Shown here: piece by piece, positions 1 through 7,489 of the stretch
Position numbering within the stretch: the stretch's first letter is position 1
How the letters are laid out: each line of letters opens with the position of its first letter
Origin: JAMIFN01 sp964608575
Lineage (GTDB): Bacteria > Pseudomonadota > Gammaproteobacteria > Burkholderiales > Burkholderiaceae_C
Assembly: GCA_964608575.1 (NCBI GenBank)
Contig: CAZSPW010000024.1
Span: forward strand, 1 to 20,317
DNA: 20,317 bases
Reading direction: 5' to 3'
The notes under the pieces: model-generated
Database searches by the model: none
Seen by the model: only the letters and a program-made list of their open reading frames with translations
What the model was told of the DNA's origin: nothing
Position numbers and translations under genes: made by a program

Positions 1-270
1 ATAAGCCATTTTTTCGCAAATTCCGGCTTATTGGTATTGAAAATGGAACAATGCCTGCTTGCTATGTTTTTATAGCAAATATATCAGTGCCATTTATGGT
101 TTTTAGGCCGCAAAATCTGCCTGGGCAGCTCACTTTTTTGAAGTCGAAAATGTGTATTTTTATAGGAAAGCAGCAAAAAGCAAGCTCTGAATAAGCCTTT
201 TTGGATGCAGGCGCTGATTATCGGGATGGACTGATGGCTGCGCCGAAAGGGGTTTTTTCAGAGCTTCCCA
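1..270. other. Non-coding region downstream of metH
   Basis: No credible gene was found. The stretch is AT-rich compared with its neighbours. It holds a possible hairpin at the edge (ATAAGCC at 1-7 with GGCTTAT at 25-31), a 7-bp perfect hairpin (TTGCTAT at 59-65 with ATAGCAA at 72-78, loop GTTTTT), and one copy of the interspersed intergenic repeat at 104-130. No clear intrinsic terminator for metH (hairpin plus U-tract on the minus strand) is visible. Confidence 0.6.
104..130 (-). repeat. Interspersed intergenic repeat, copy 1
   Basis: Read on the minus strand this is AGCTGCCCAGGCAG followed by ATTTTGCGGCCTAAA. It is one of five related copies in the window and lies about 140 bases after the metH stop, in the same sense as metH. 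The flanking GTGAGCTGC on the minus strand, preceded by an A-run, is shared with copy 3. A C replaces T in the centre of the AGCTGCTCAGGCAG core. Confidence 0.7.
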
Positions 271-3033
271 TCACATATTGCTGCCCAAAAAGCGTTTGAG
301 CTGCGTTAGCGCCACACCGCTGCGAGCCGCCAAATCATTTGCTTGGTCTTCGCCGATTTTGCCAACTAAGAAGTAGTGGCTATCAGGGTGGCTGAAGTAA
401 AAACCGCTGACACTGGCCGCTGGCGTCATGGCCATGCTGTCGGTCAGGCCCATGCTGATTTCTTCGGTTTTGAGGAGTTCAAACAATGGCGCTTTGATGC
501 TGTGATCGGGGCAAGACGGATAGCCAGGCGCGGGGCGTATGCCTTGGTATTTCTCGGCTATGAGCGCGTCGTTATCCAGGCCTTCGTCTTTGGCATAGCC
601 CCACAAATCGGTGCGCACACGCCAGTGCAGCCATTCGGCAGTGGCTTCAGCCAAGCGATCAGCCAGGGCTTTGAGCATGATGGCGTTGTAATCGTCCATC
701 TGCGCCATGAATTCGGCCACTTTTTCATCGCAGCCCAAACCCGCGGTGACGGCAAAGCCGCCCAAATAATCGGCCTTACCTGTGGTTTTCGGGGCGATAA
801 AGTCGGCCAAGCAGCGGCTAGGCAAGAATTTGCCGTTTTCATCCAAACCTTTTTCGCTTTGCTGGCGCAGGTTATGCCAAGTCAGCACCACTTCTTCGCG
901 CTTTTCATCGGCATAGCATTCGATATCGTCGTCGTTCACGGTGTTCGCTGGCCAAAAGCCAAATGCGGCATTGGCCGTGAGCCAGCGCCCTTGCACGATT
1001 TTGTGCAGCATGGCCTGCGCATCGGCATACACTTTTTTGGCCTGCTCGCCCACTACCGCATCATCCAAAATCGCGGGGAAACGGCCTGCCAAATCCCAGG
1101 TTTGGAAGTAGGGCGTCCAGTCGATAAAGGGCAGCAGCTCGTGCAGATCGATATTTTTGAACACCCGCCTGCCGATAAAACTGGGCGCGGGCGGGGTGTA
1201 GCCTGCCCAATCCAGTTGGATTTTATTGGCGCGAATTTTGGCCAATGGCCATAGGGGCACTTGTTTTTTATTGGCGTGCTGGGTGCGCACGCGCTCGTAA
1301 TCTTCGCGTATATCGGCCACATAGCGATCGGCTTGCTCCGATAACAGGCTTTGCGCCACCCCGACCGAACGCGAGGCATCGGGCACATAGACCACGGGGC
1401 CAGAATAATTGGGCGCAATTTTCACGGCCGTATGCACGCGCGAGCAGGTGGCGCCGCCTATCAAGAGGGGGATATTGCGTTCGCGGAAGTAATCATCCTT
1501 CTCCATCTCCGCCGCCACATACTGCATCTCTTCTAGGCTAGGCGTAATCAGGCCGCTGACGCCGACAATATCCGCGCCGACTTCTTTGGCTTTGGCCAGC
1601 AGTTCGTGGCAGGGCACCATCACGCCCATGTTTTCCACTTCAAAGTTATTGCATTGCAACACTACGGTGACGATGTTTTTGCCAATATCGTGTACATCGC
1701 CTTTGACGGTGGCAATCACGATTTTGCCTTTGCTGCGCACATCTGCGCCAGAGGCGGCAAGCGCGGCTTTTTCGGCCTCGATATAGGGCAGCAGATGCGC
1801 CACAGCCAGCTTCATAACGCGGGCAGATTTGACCACTTGCGGCAAAAACATTTTGCCCGCGCCAAAGAGGTCGCCGACCACATTCATGCCGTCCATCAGC
1901 GGCCCTTCAATCACATGAAGCGGGCGCCCACCCTTGGCCAAAATAGCTTGATAGGCCTCTTCGGTGTCTTCGGTGATGAATTCGGTGATGCCATGCACCA
2001 GCGAATGCGTCAGGCGGTCGTTCACATTGCCTACGCGCCACTCTAGGCGTTTGCTATCGTCTTTAGCCGCGCTTTTGGCGTTTTCGGCAATTTCCAAAAG
2101 GCGCTCGCTGGCATCGGGGCGGCGGTTGAGCACCACATCTTCCACGCGTTCGCGCAGTTCAGGCTCTAGGTCGTCGTACACGCCGACCATGCCCGCGTTC
2201 ACTATGCCCATATCCATGCCGGCGGCAATGGCGTGGTAGAGGAAAACCGTGTGGATGGCCTCGCGCACGGGTTCATTGCCGCGGAAGCTGAAAGAGACAT
2301 TGGAGACACCGCCTGAAACTTTGGCGCCAGGCAGGTTTTGCTTAATCCAGCGCACCGCCTCAATAAGATCAACGGCGTAGTTATTGTGTTCCTCTATGCC
2401 CGTGGCAATGGCAAAGATATTGGGGTCAAAAATAATGTCTTCGGGTGGAAAGCCCACTTCATCGACCAGCACGCGGTAAGCGCGTTCACATATTTCTTTT
2501 TTGCGTGCACAGGTATCGGCCTGGCCTTTTTCATCAAAAGCCATGACTACCGCAGCCGCGCCATAGCGTTTGATCAGTTTGGCCTGTTCTTTAAACGGCC
2601 CCACCCCCTCTTTCATACTGATGGAGTTGACTATTGCCTTGCCCTGCACGCAGCGCAGGCCAGCCTCTATCACTTCCCATTTGGAGGAGTCGATCATCAC
2701 TGGCACTTTGGCGATATCGGGTTCGCCCGCCATTAAATTGAGAAAGCGCACCATGGCGGCCTTGCTGTCGAGCATGGCCTCATCCATATTCACATCCACG
2801 ATCTGCGCGCCGTTTTCCACCTGCTGGCGCGCAACTGCCAGCGCGTCTTCGTATTGCCCATTCAAAATCAGACGCGCAAAAGCCTTGGAGCCGGTGACAT
2901 TGGTGCGCTCGCCTACATTCACGAACAGGCTGCTGTCGTCAATCGAAATAGGCTCTAAACCCGAGAGTCGCAGCGGCGGCGGGGATGGCTGCAAGACAGC
3001 ACTAGCGGAAACGGGGGCAGTCAACTCGGTCAT
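271..3033 (-). CDS. metH: Cobalamin-dependent methionine synthase, split type (no homocysteine domain)
   Basis: This enzyme carries the methyltransfer chemistry between methyltetrahydrofolate, cobalamin and homocysteine in the cytoplasm. From the chosen start it has 920 residues, against about 1,227 for E. coli MetH. The N-terminal homocysteine/zinc domain is missing: it begins almost at once with the pterin-binding barrel (VNVGERTNVTGS near residue 40; NSISMKEG). The cobalamin-binding domain follows, with the GDVHDIGKN motif carrying the cobalt-ligand histidine, then the reactivation domain with GYPSCPDHS and PAASVSGFYF. Split MetH is known in Burkholderiales; the homocysteine-binding partner is not in this window. 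I chose the ATG at 3033 because GGTGAG lies four bases before it and because longer readings start inside the riboswitch. The gene is last in the minus-strand group pyrE, DUF4124, metH, but has its own promoter-like site and riboswitch. Confidence 0.95.
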   Translation of the reverse strand: MTELTAPVSASAVLQPSPPPLRLSGLEPISIDDSSLFVNVGERTNVTGSKAFARLILNGQYEDALAVARQQVENGAQIVDVNMDEAMLDSKAAMVRFLNLMAGEPDIAKVPVMIDSSKWEVIEAGLRCVQGKAIVNSISMKEGVGPFKEQAKLIKRYGAAAVVMAFDEKGQADTCARKKEICERAYRVLVDEVGFPPEDIIFDPNIFAIATGIEEHNNYAVDLIEAVRWIKQNLPGAKVSGGVSNVSFSFRGNEPVREAIHTVFLYHAIAAGMDMGIVNAGMVGVYDDLEPELRERVEDVVLNRRPDASERLLEIAENAKSAAKDDSKRLEWRVGNVNDRLTHSLVHGITEFITEDTEEAYQAILAKGGRPLHVIEGPLMDGMNVVGDLFGAGKMFLPQVVKSARVMKLAVAHLLPYIEAEKAALAASGADVRSKGKIVIATVKGDVHDIGKNIVTVVLQCNNFEVENMGVMVPCHELLAKAKEVGADIVGVSGLITPSLEEMQYVAAEMEKDDYFRERNIPLLIGGATCSRVHTAVKIAPNYSGPVVYVPDASRSVGVAQSLLSEQADRYVADIREDYERVRTQHANKKQVPLWPLAKIRANKIQLDWAGYTPPAPSFIGRRVFKNIDLHELLPFIDWTPYFQTWDLAGRFPAILDDAVVGEQAKKVYADAQAMLHKIVQGRWLTANAAFGFWPANTVNDDDIECYADEKREEVVLTWHNLRQQSEKGLDENGKFLPSRCLADFIAPKTTGKADYLGGFAVTAGLGCDEKVAEFMAQMDDYNAIMLKALADRLAEATAEWLHWRVRTDLWGYAKDEGLDNDALIAEKYQGIRPAPGYPSCPDHSIKAPLFELLKTEEISMGLTDSMAMTPAASVSGFYFSHPDSHYFLVGKIGEDQANDLAARSGVALTQLKRFLGSNM

Positions 3034-3036
3034 AAG

Positions 3037-3066
3037 GCTCACCATGATGGCAAAAAAATGGTGAGC
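3037..3066 (-). promoter_or_regulatory. Hairpin masking the metH ribosome site (riboswitch expression platform)
   Basis: A perfect 9-bp inverted repeat, GCTCACCAT (3058-3066) and ATGGTGAGC (3037-3045), encloses a 12-base loop. The downstream arm contains GGTGAG, the likely Shine-Dalgarno sequence of metH, so the hairpin would block translation. The upstream arm overlaps GCGCTC (3063-3068), which is also the 3' strand of the aptamer pseudoknot. The two structures cannot form together, so binding of SAH should open the ribosome site. The pairing is seen in the sequence; the switching is inferred. Confidence 0.7.
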
Positions 3067-3147
3067 GCAGTTGAACAATACCTTTTGCCCAAGCCTGACA
3101 AACGCACACAAAAACACTGTGCGGCTTGCTGCAACGCTCCTTGGGGC
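3063..3147 (-). ncRNA. S-adenosylhomocysteine (SAH) riboswitch upstream of metH
   Basis: Read on the minus strand, the sequence has the hallmarks of the SAH aptamer: P1 5' strand CCCCAAG, then GGAGCGTTGCAGC, a hairpin closed by CGCACA/TGTGCG, then GTCAGGCTTGGG, which closes P1. The family consensus has GAGGAGCGCUGC and CAGGCUCG at these places. GAGCGT (3134-3139) can pair with GCGCTC (3063-3068) to form the family pseudoknot, with one G-U pair. SAH riboswitches in beta- and gammaproteobacteria precede ahcY and metH and raise expression when the toxic by-product SAH accumulates. The element lies directly before metH and includes the bases that would be read as an upstream extension of the protein. 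Confidence 0.9.
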
Positions 3148-3156
3148 TAAGGCGCT

Positions 3157-3188
3157 ATTTTAAGGCCCATGGCTTCGCAACTTCGCAA
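3157..3188 (-). promoter_or_regulatory. Possible metH promoter with an 8-bp tandem repeat
   Basis: On the minus strand TAAAAT (3157-3162) is a fair -10 box that would start transcription near 3150, at the 5' edge of the riboswitch. No good -35 box is visible. Just upstream lie two exact tandem copies of TTGCGAAG (3181-3188 and 3173-3180), which could be an operator or chance. Confidence 0.4.
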
Positions 3189-3205
3189 CGCCATACCAGA
3201 TAGAT

Positions 3206-3955
3206 TCAGCGCATGAGACCGGGCGCTGCTTTACTGGCGGCTTTGCCCGCTGGCGCTGCGCTTTGAGCTGCAGCAGTGGGGCTAGGGCTAGGCGCAGGCT
3301 GCAAGCCCAGGGCAATAGCACGCGCAGATTGAGCCTGACCCCGCAAATAGCGCAAACGCGCCAAATCGGCATCCATTTCTTGATTGACGCGATCCAGATC
3401 CGCATGTGCTTTTTCCATCATGGGGCGCAATTGCAAAGTGCGTCGCTCTAGCTGCGCAGCTTCTTTAGCGGTGCTGAAATCGGCAGCTTTACCCGTTTTA
3501 CGCCGCAGTTCCGCCGCGGCGCTGATTTCTTTGCGGCGCGCATCAATCTCCGCTTGCTCCTCTAGCGTCGGTGCCCAGCGTTTTTTGATCTCATCGAGCA
3601 TATAGCTGCGCTTTTCTTCCAGCGCCGCTTCATCGGGGTAGCGCGCCAACAATTGTTGGTCACGGCGCTGCTGTTGCAGTGCCGCCTCTTTTTCGCGTTC
3701 CGCCTGCTTTTGCGCTTCGCGCTCGGCCCAGCGTTCAGCCTCGGTTTGCTTGGGTTTAACAATATTGACCCGCCCTGTAGAGGTTTGCAACTCGCGCTGC
3801 TCTCTATCCATACATTCCGGAATCGGGCGATCTGCCGTGATTTTGCGCCCGGTGGCAGTAGTGCAGGTATAAACCTGCGCTTTGACCTGCGCCTGCGCCG
3901 CAACCGCTATCGCACCCAATATCAAAGCCAGCAAAAAAGAACGCGAATTCAGCAT
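3206..3955 (-). CDS. Secreted DUF4124-domain, coiled-coil protein of unknown function
   Basis: The product has 249 residues from the ATG at 3955. A TTG four codons upstream is possible but less likely, because the ATG gives a clean signal peptide (MLNSRSFLLALILGAIAVAA, ending about AQAQ). The mature start, VYTCTTATGRKITADRPIPE, matches the DUF4124 type, a small domain common in exported betaproteobacterial proteins. The middle is a long, charged, coiled-coil-like stretch rich in E, K, Q and R (about residues 65-210). The C-terminus is low-complexity Ala/Pro/Ser. The product is probably periplasmic or envelope-associated. It lies 30 bases after pyrE on the same strand and may be co-transcribed, though nothing ties it to pyrimidine metabolism. 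The function is unknown. Confidence 0.85.
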   Translation of the reverse strand: MLNSRSFLLALILGAIAVAAQAQVKAQVYTCTTATGRKITADRPIPECMDREQRELQTSTGRVNIVKPKQTEAERWAEREAQKQAEREKEAALQQQRRDQQLLARYPDEAALEEKRSYMLDEIKKRWAPTLEEQAEIDARRKEISAAAELRRKTGKAADFSTAKEAAQLERRTLQLRPMMEKAHADLDRVNQEMDADLARLRYLRGQAQSARAIALGLQPAPSPSPTAAAQSAAPAGKAASKAAPGLMR

Positions 3956-3985
3956 AACAGTACCCAAAGAAGCATCCCAAACCCC

Positions 3986-4666
3986 TTACAACACCCCGTA
4001 TTGTTGGCGATAAGCGGCCACTTGCGCAGCTTGCAACTGCAAGCCTGCATCCGTTTGCAAGTATTGCAGCAAATCGGCCAAGGTCGCCACGACCCAAACT
4101 TGCAGCCCCAATTTTTGGCGCACAAACTGCACTGCACTATAAGGGCTGATCTGGCCATTTTCCACTGCTTTTTCTTGCCTATCGAGCGCCACGGCCACGC
4201 CCCAAGGGGTCGCACCATGGTTTTCTATCAGCGCAATGGATTCGCGCACGGCTGTGCCTGCCGACATCACATCATCGACAATCAGCACCTTGCCGCGTAA
4301 GGGTGCGCCCACTAAGCTGCCGCCTTCGCCGTGGTCTTTGGCTTCTTTGCGGTTGTAGGCAAAGGGCAGATTGCGCCCCAAGCGTGCCAGCTCTATGGCC
4401 ACCGCCGCCACCAGTGGTATGCCTTTATAGGCAGGACCAAACAGCATATCGGCGCGCTCGCCCGTAGCCGCCTCTTGCTGCAGGATGCGCTGGGCATAAA
4501 ACGCGGCCAACTTCTGCAATTTGGCACCATCGTCAAACAGCCCAGCATTGAAAAAATAAGGCGAAAGGCGCCCCGCTTTGGTGGTGAATTCACCAAAACG
4601 CAGCACTTGGCAATCGATGGCAAAGCGCACGAAGTCTTGGGCAAGGGTATCTGATGCAGTAGTCAT
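3986..4666 (-). CDS. pyrE: Orotate phosphoribosyltransferase
   Basis: PyrE joins orotate to phosphoribosyl pyrophosphate to give orotidine monophosphate, the fifth step of UMP synthesis, in the cytoplasm. At 226 residues it is of normal length. The PRPP-binding signature VLIVDDVMSAGTA is at residues 127-139. GPAYKGIPL is at 78-86, and FAYNRKEAKDHGEGG (about 102-116) supplies the flexible catalytic loop. The ATG at 4666 fits the start of homologues, although no strong Shine-Dalgarno sequence precedes it. It is divergent from exoA with 45 bases between the starts, a common betaproteobacterial arrangement. CATAAT on the minus strand (4695-4700) is a possible -10 box. Confidence 0.96.
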   Translation of the reverse strand: MTTASDTLAQDFVRFAIDCQVLRFGEFTTKAGRLSPYFFNAGLFDDGAKLQKLAAFYAQRILQQEAATGERADMLFGPAYKGIPLVAAVAIELARLGRNLPFAYNRKEAKDHGEGGSLVGAPLRGKVLIVDDVMSAGTAVRESIALIENHGATPWGVAVALDRQEKAVENGQISPYSAVQFVRQKLGLQVWVVATLADLLQYLQTDAGLQLQAAQVAAYRQQYGVL

Positions 4667-4711
4667 GGGGGCACAAGGTTTTAAACTGGCGGGAATTATG
4701 AAGCAATCAAG

Positions 4712-5521
4712 ATGAATACTTTGAAAATCACCTCACTCAACGCCAATGGCATCCGATCCGCAGCCAGCAAAGGCTTGGAAAACTGGCTGGCACGCACCGC
4801 GCCCGATGTGCTGTGCGTACAAGAGCTTAAAGCGCAACTGCCTGATATTGAAAAAGAAAAACTGCAGCAATTGGCTGGCATGCAGGGCTATTTTCACTGC
4901 GCCGAGAAAAAAGGCTATTCAGGTGTCGCGCTGTACACGCGGCACGAACCGAGCGACATCGTCACGGGTTTTGACGGCGGCGAGTTTGACGCCGAAGGGC
5001 GCTGGCTGGAGCTGCGCTTTGATACACCTAGGCGCAAACGCTCCATCATCAGCAGCTATTTTCCCAGCGGATCTTCGGGTGATGAACGGCAAGCGGCGAA
5101 GTTTCGTTATTTAGACGCGATTTACCCGCATATCCAGCAAGCCGCGCAGGGGCGCGAGTTTTTGCTCTGCGGTGATATCAATATCGCGCACCAGGAAATC
5201 GACCTAAAAAACTGGAAAGGCAATTTGAAAAACTCCGGCTTTTTGCCTGAAGAACGCGCCTGGATGACACAGCTTTTGGCAACTGACAACAGCCCTGGGC
5301 TGGTCGATGTGTACCGCCACCTACACCCCAACACCACGGAGGAGTGCTACACATGGTGGAGCCAGCGCGGCCAAGCATGGGCCAAAAATGTGGGCTGGCG
5401 CATTGATTACCACTTGGCTTCACCCACCTTGGCGCACAGCGCACAAAACGCGCATATCGAAAAAGCCGAACGCTTTAGCGACCACGCCCCACTGACGGTG
5501 ACATACGCCATTGATTTTTAG
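4712..5521 (+). CDS. exoA: Exodeoxyribonuclease III / AP endonuclease
   Basis: This is a 269-residue enzyme of the ExoIII/APE1 family that cuts DNA at abasic sites in base-excision repair and removes 3' blocks. The family motifs are all present: LNANGIRSA (N10, N12), CVQELKAQ with the metal-binding E38, GYSGVALYTR, GDINIAHQEIDL near residue 155, TWWSQRGQAW, GWRIDYHLAS, and SDHAPL at the C-terminus with the catalytic D257-H258 pair. The length is standard and the gene looks intact. It is divergent from pyrE and is followed by a 139-base spacer holding repeat copy 2. It could also be named xth; no second paralogue is visible here. Confidence 0.95.
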   Translation: MNTLKITSLNANGIRSAASKGLENWLARTAPDVLCVQELKAQLPDIEKEKLQQLAGMQGYFHCAEKKGYSGVALYTRHEPSDIVTGFDGGEFDAEGRWLELRFDTPRRKRSIISSYFPSGSSGDERQAAKFRYLDAIYPHIQQAAQGREFLLCGDINIAHQEIDLKNWKGNLKNSGFLPEERAWMTQLLATDNSPGLVDVYRHLHPNTTEECYTWWSQRGQAWAKNVGWRIDYHLASPTLAHSAQNAHIEKAERFSDHAPLTVTYAIDF

Positions 5522-5660
5522 TATCTTTTTGGCACTTTAAGCCGCCAAAACTGCCTGAGCAGCTATGAATTTAGATGGCGCTAGCGCGTGACTGGCTGCG
5601 CTTGGGGAGTCATCGAACCACCCAAAATGCGACATATTCCGGTCATAAAGATGGCCAAGA
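5522..5660. other. Spacer between exoA and olsB
   Basis: This should contain the olsB promoter. It holds repeat copy 2 (5538-5566) and the 10-bp palindrome GCGCTAGCGC (5578-5587). At the downstream edge CGGTCATAAAGATGGCCA resembles a weak PhoB site (see findings). No convincing -35/-10 pair or terminator is visible. Confidence 0.5.
5538..5566 (-). repeat. Interspersed intergenic repeat, copy 2
   Basis: The minus-strand reading is ATAGCTGCTCAGGCAG, then TTTTGGCGGCTTAAA. It lies just after the exoA stop but antisense to exoA, unlike the other four copies, which are in sense with an upstream gene. Confidence 0.75.
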
Positions 5661-6497
5661 ATGCAGGACATGAGCCACTCTTTGCATTCTCTTATGCCTT
5701 TGACTTTAGAACAGCCTCAGACCCTGCGCCCCGCACCGCAAGCCAGTGTCCATAGCGCTAGCACGAGCAGTAGCAAGCGCCAGTTGCGCGTACACATGGC
5801 ACGCACGCCGTGGGAATTGCGTGCCGCACAAAAGTTGCGCTGGCAGGTATTTGCCGAAGAACTGGGCGCGCGTTTAGAAACGCCCGAGTGGGGCGTGGAT
5901 ATCGACCGCTTCGACGCTTTTTGCGAACATCTGATCGTCACCGACGAAGCGCAAGGCCAGGTGGTCGGCACTTACCGCATCCTCTCGCCTCGGGCAGCGT
6001 GGGAAGCTGGGACTTATTACAGCGAAAACGAGTTTGATTTGCAACGCCTGGCCCCTCTGCGCCCGCAGTTGGTGGAAATCGGCCGCAGTTGCATAGCCCC
6101 TGATTACCGCACGGGTGCGGCGATTACCCTCCTTTGGAGTGGTTTGGCGCAATACATGAATCAGGGTGGCTACGAGCACTTGGTGGGCTGCGCCTCCATC
6201 AGCATGGCCGACGGTGGGCATATGGCGGCCAATATCTATAAACAGATACGCGAGCAACACGCCTGCCCGCCTGAATACCGCGTATTCCCGCACGCCCCTC
6301 TGCCGATTGAAGACTTATGCACAGGGCAAAAGGCTGAAGTGCCGCCGCTGATTAAAGGCTATTTGCGTGCTGGCGCTTGGGTGTGTGGCGACCCAGCTTG
6401 GGATCCGCACTTCAACACCGCTGATATTCCTATGCTGCTACCCATGCACCATATGAGTGCGCGTTATGCGCGTCATTTTTTGGATCAATCCGCATGA
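5661..6497 (+). CDS. olsB: L-ornithine N-alpha-acyltransferase (lyso-ornithine lipid synthase)
   Basis: OlsB transfers a 3-hydroxy fatty acid from acyl carrier protein to the alpha-amino group of ornithine, giving lyso-ornithine lipid at the inner membrane. The 278-residue protein has the OlsB-type GNAT fold signs in order: LRWQVFAEELGARL, DRFDAFCEHLIV, GTYRILSP, EIGRSCIAPDYRTGAAITLL, GCASISM, and PPLIKGYLRAGAWVCGDPAW followed by FNTADIPMLLPM. The first 45 residues are poorly conserved and Ser/Pro/Gln-rich, and no strong Shine-Dalgarno site precedes the ATG at 5661, so a later start (5670 or 5694) is possible. It overlaps olsA by four bases (ATGA), which indicates translational coupling. Ornithine lipids contain no phosphorus and replace phospholipids during phosphate shortage in several bacteria. 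Confidence 0.9.
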   Translation: MQDMSHSLHSLMPLTLEQPQTLRPAPQASVHSASTSSSKRQLRVHMARTPWELRAAQKLRWQVFAEELGARLETPEWGVDIDRFDAFCEHLIVTDEAQGQVVGTYRILSPRAAWEAGTYYSENEFDLQRLAPLRPQLVEIGRSCIAPDYRTGAAITLLWSGLAQYMNQGGYEHLVGCASISMADGGHMAANIYKQIREQHACPPEYRVFPHAPLPIEDLCTGQKAEVPPLIKGYLRAGAWVCGDPAWDPHFNTADIPMLLPMHHMSARYARHFLDQSA

Positions 6498-7327
6498 AGC
6501 TGCACGCCTGGGTTGCTGGCATAGGGCGCTGCGCCCTACGCGGCCTGCTCTTACTGGGCTTATTGCTCTATGGCGGCCTTGTCGTGGTTTGCTGCTATCC
6601 CGCGCTCCACCTGCAACAGCAAAGCCATATGCGCCAACGATGGTGCCAGCAGGTGTTGCGCTGCCTAGGGGTTGAACTCTGCATACACCAGCCTGCCCCC
6701 CTGCACGCAGGGGGCCAATTATTGGTGGCGAATCACCAGTCTTGGCTGGATGCCGTCGTGCTGGGCGCTTATATGCCTGTAGATTTTGTCGCCAAGGCCG
6801 AACTGCGCCAGTGGCCATTTTTAGGCTGGCTGGCGGCTCAAAACCATACTTTGTTTTTATCTCGCTACCAGGCGCGTCAAGCACAGGCCATCAATACCCA
6901 GATCGGCATGAATTTGCGCGCGGGCAAAAGCATTTTGGCGTTTCCAGAAGGCACAACCCAGGCCAATGGCGGCGTATTGCCCTTTTACCCAGCGCTGTTT
7001 CAGTCGGCAATAGATGCAGCTTGTCCCGTTCAGCCTATGGCTTTGTACTACCGCGATGGCGCGGGCGCGCCCAGCCTTGCCCCCGCCTACACGGGCGACA
7101 TCAGTTTTTTACAATCACTGGGCCGCATCATGGCGGCTCCCCGTTTGCAGGCGCATGTGCACATCTGCCCCGCGATTGCCCCAGCAGCGCAGCACCGGCG
7201 CCGCCATTTGGCACATCAGGCACGCGCTGCCATTTTGGCGCAGCTGCCATCAGCCGCAGCCAGCAGGCCAGAAACGCAACTCGCTGACACTGGCTCTGCC
7301 AGTCCACTGCAAGAGGCCGCGTTTTGA
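6494..7327 (+). CDS. olsA: PlsC-family O-acyltransferase, lyso-ornithine lipid acyltransferase
   Basis: The product has 277 residues with one N-terminal membrane segment (about 16-36) followed by an acyltransferase domain of the 1-acylglycerol-phosphate type. The catalytic HX4D motif is NHQSWLD (H81, D86) and the substrate motif is FPEGTT (150-155). Next to olsB the expected role is adding the second acyl chain to lyso-ornithine lipid. Without that context PlsC itself would be the alternative, since the family cannot be split by motif alone. The start codon overlaps the olsB stop (ATGA). The C-terminal 40 residues are Ala/Gln/Arg-rich and look unstructured. Confidence 0.85.
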   Translation: MKLHAWVAGIGRCALRGLLLLGLLLYGGLVVVCCYPALHLQQQSHMRQRWCQQVLRCLGVELCIHQPAPLHAGGQLLVANHQSWLDAVVLGAYMPVDFVAKAELRQWPFLGWLAAQNHTLFLSRYQARQAQAINTQIGMNLRAGKSILAFPEGTTQANGGVLPFYPALFQSAIDAACPVQPMALYYRDGAGAPSLAPAYTGDISFLQSLGRIMAAPRLQAHVHICPAIAPAAQHRRRHLAHQARAAILAQLPSAAASRPETQLADTGSASPLQEAAF

Positions 7328-7440
7328 CAGGCTTGCTGGCTTTATTCCTCTACAGCTTGTTATTGGCAGCCTGTTTGCGCACCCAAACTTGGCTGGAAAG
7401 CCTGCTTGCCGCAACGGAAGCCGAGCCTGTTGATTTATAA
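7324..7440 (+). CDS. Possible 38-residue membrane peptide after olsA
   Basis: A short reading frame opens with TTG overlapping the olsA stop codon (TTGA) and ends in TAA at 7440. The peptide starts MTGLLALFLYSLLLAACLRT and is one hydrophobic helix followed by an amphipathic, acidic tail (WLESLLAATEAEPVDL). LAAC fits a lipobox, but there are no basic residues before the hydrophobic run as in a normal lipoprotein signal. The stop-start overlap repeats the olsB-olsA style. It is too short and its start too weak to be sure it is translated; it may be chance. Confidence 0.3.
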   Translation: MTGLLALFLYSLLLAACLRTQTWLESLLAATEAEPVDL

Positions 7441-7455
7441 GGGTTTTCAACATTT

Positions 7456-7482
7456 TAGTCCGCCAAAACTGCCTGAGCAGCT
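7456..7482 (-). repeat. Interspersed intergenic repeat, copy 3
   Basis: The minus-strand reading is GTGAGCTGCTCAGGCAG then TTTTGGCGGACTAAAA. It begins within ten bases of the lpxL stop codon, in sense with lpxL, inside the short gap between convergent transcription units. Confidence 0.75.
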
Positions 7483-7489
7483 CACTTTT

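Noticed and set aside
59..78. 7-bp hairpin as the metH terminator.
   Set aside because: It is about 190 bases from the stop and no U-tract follows it on the minus strand.
376..1254. Long plus-strand frame of 292 codons opposite metH.
   Set aside because: It is antisense to well-conserved MetH domains, its composition is a mirror of the coding frame, and no family is recognisable.
3034..3117. N-terminal extension of MetH to position 3117.
   Set aside because: It would translate the riboswitch and the hairpin, and the added residues do not resemble MetH. The start at 3033 has a ribosome site.
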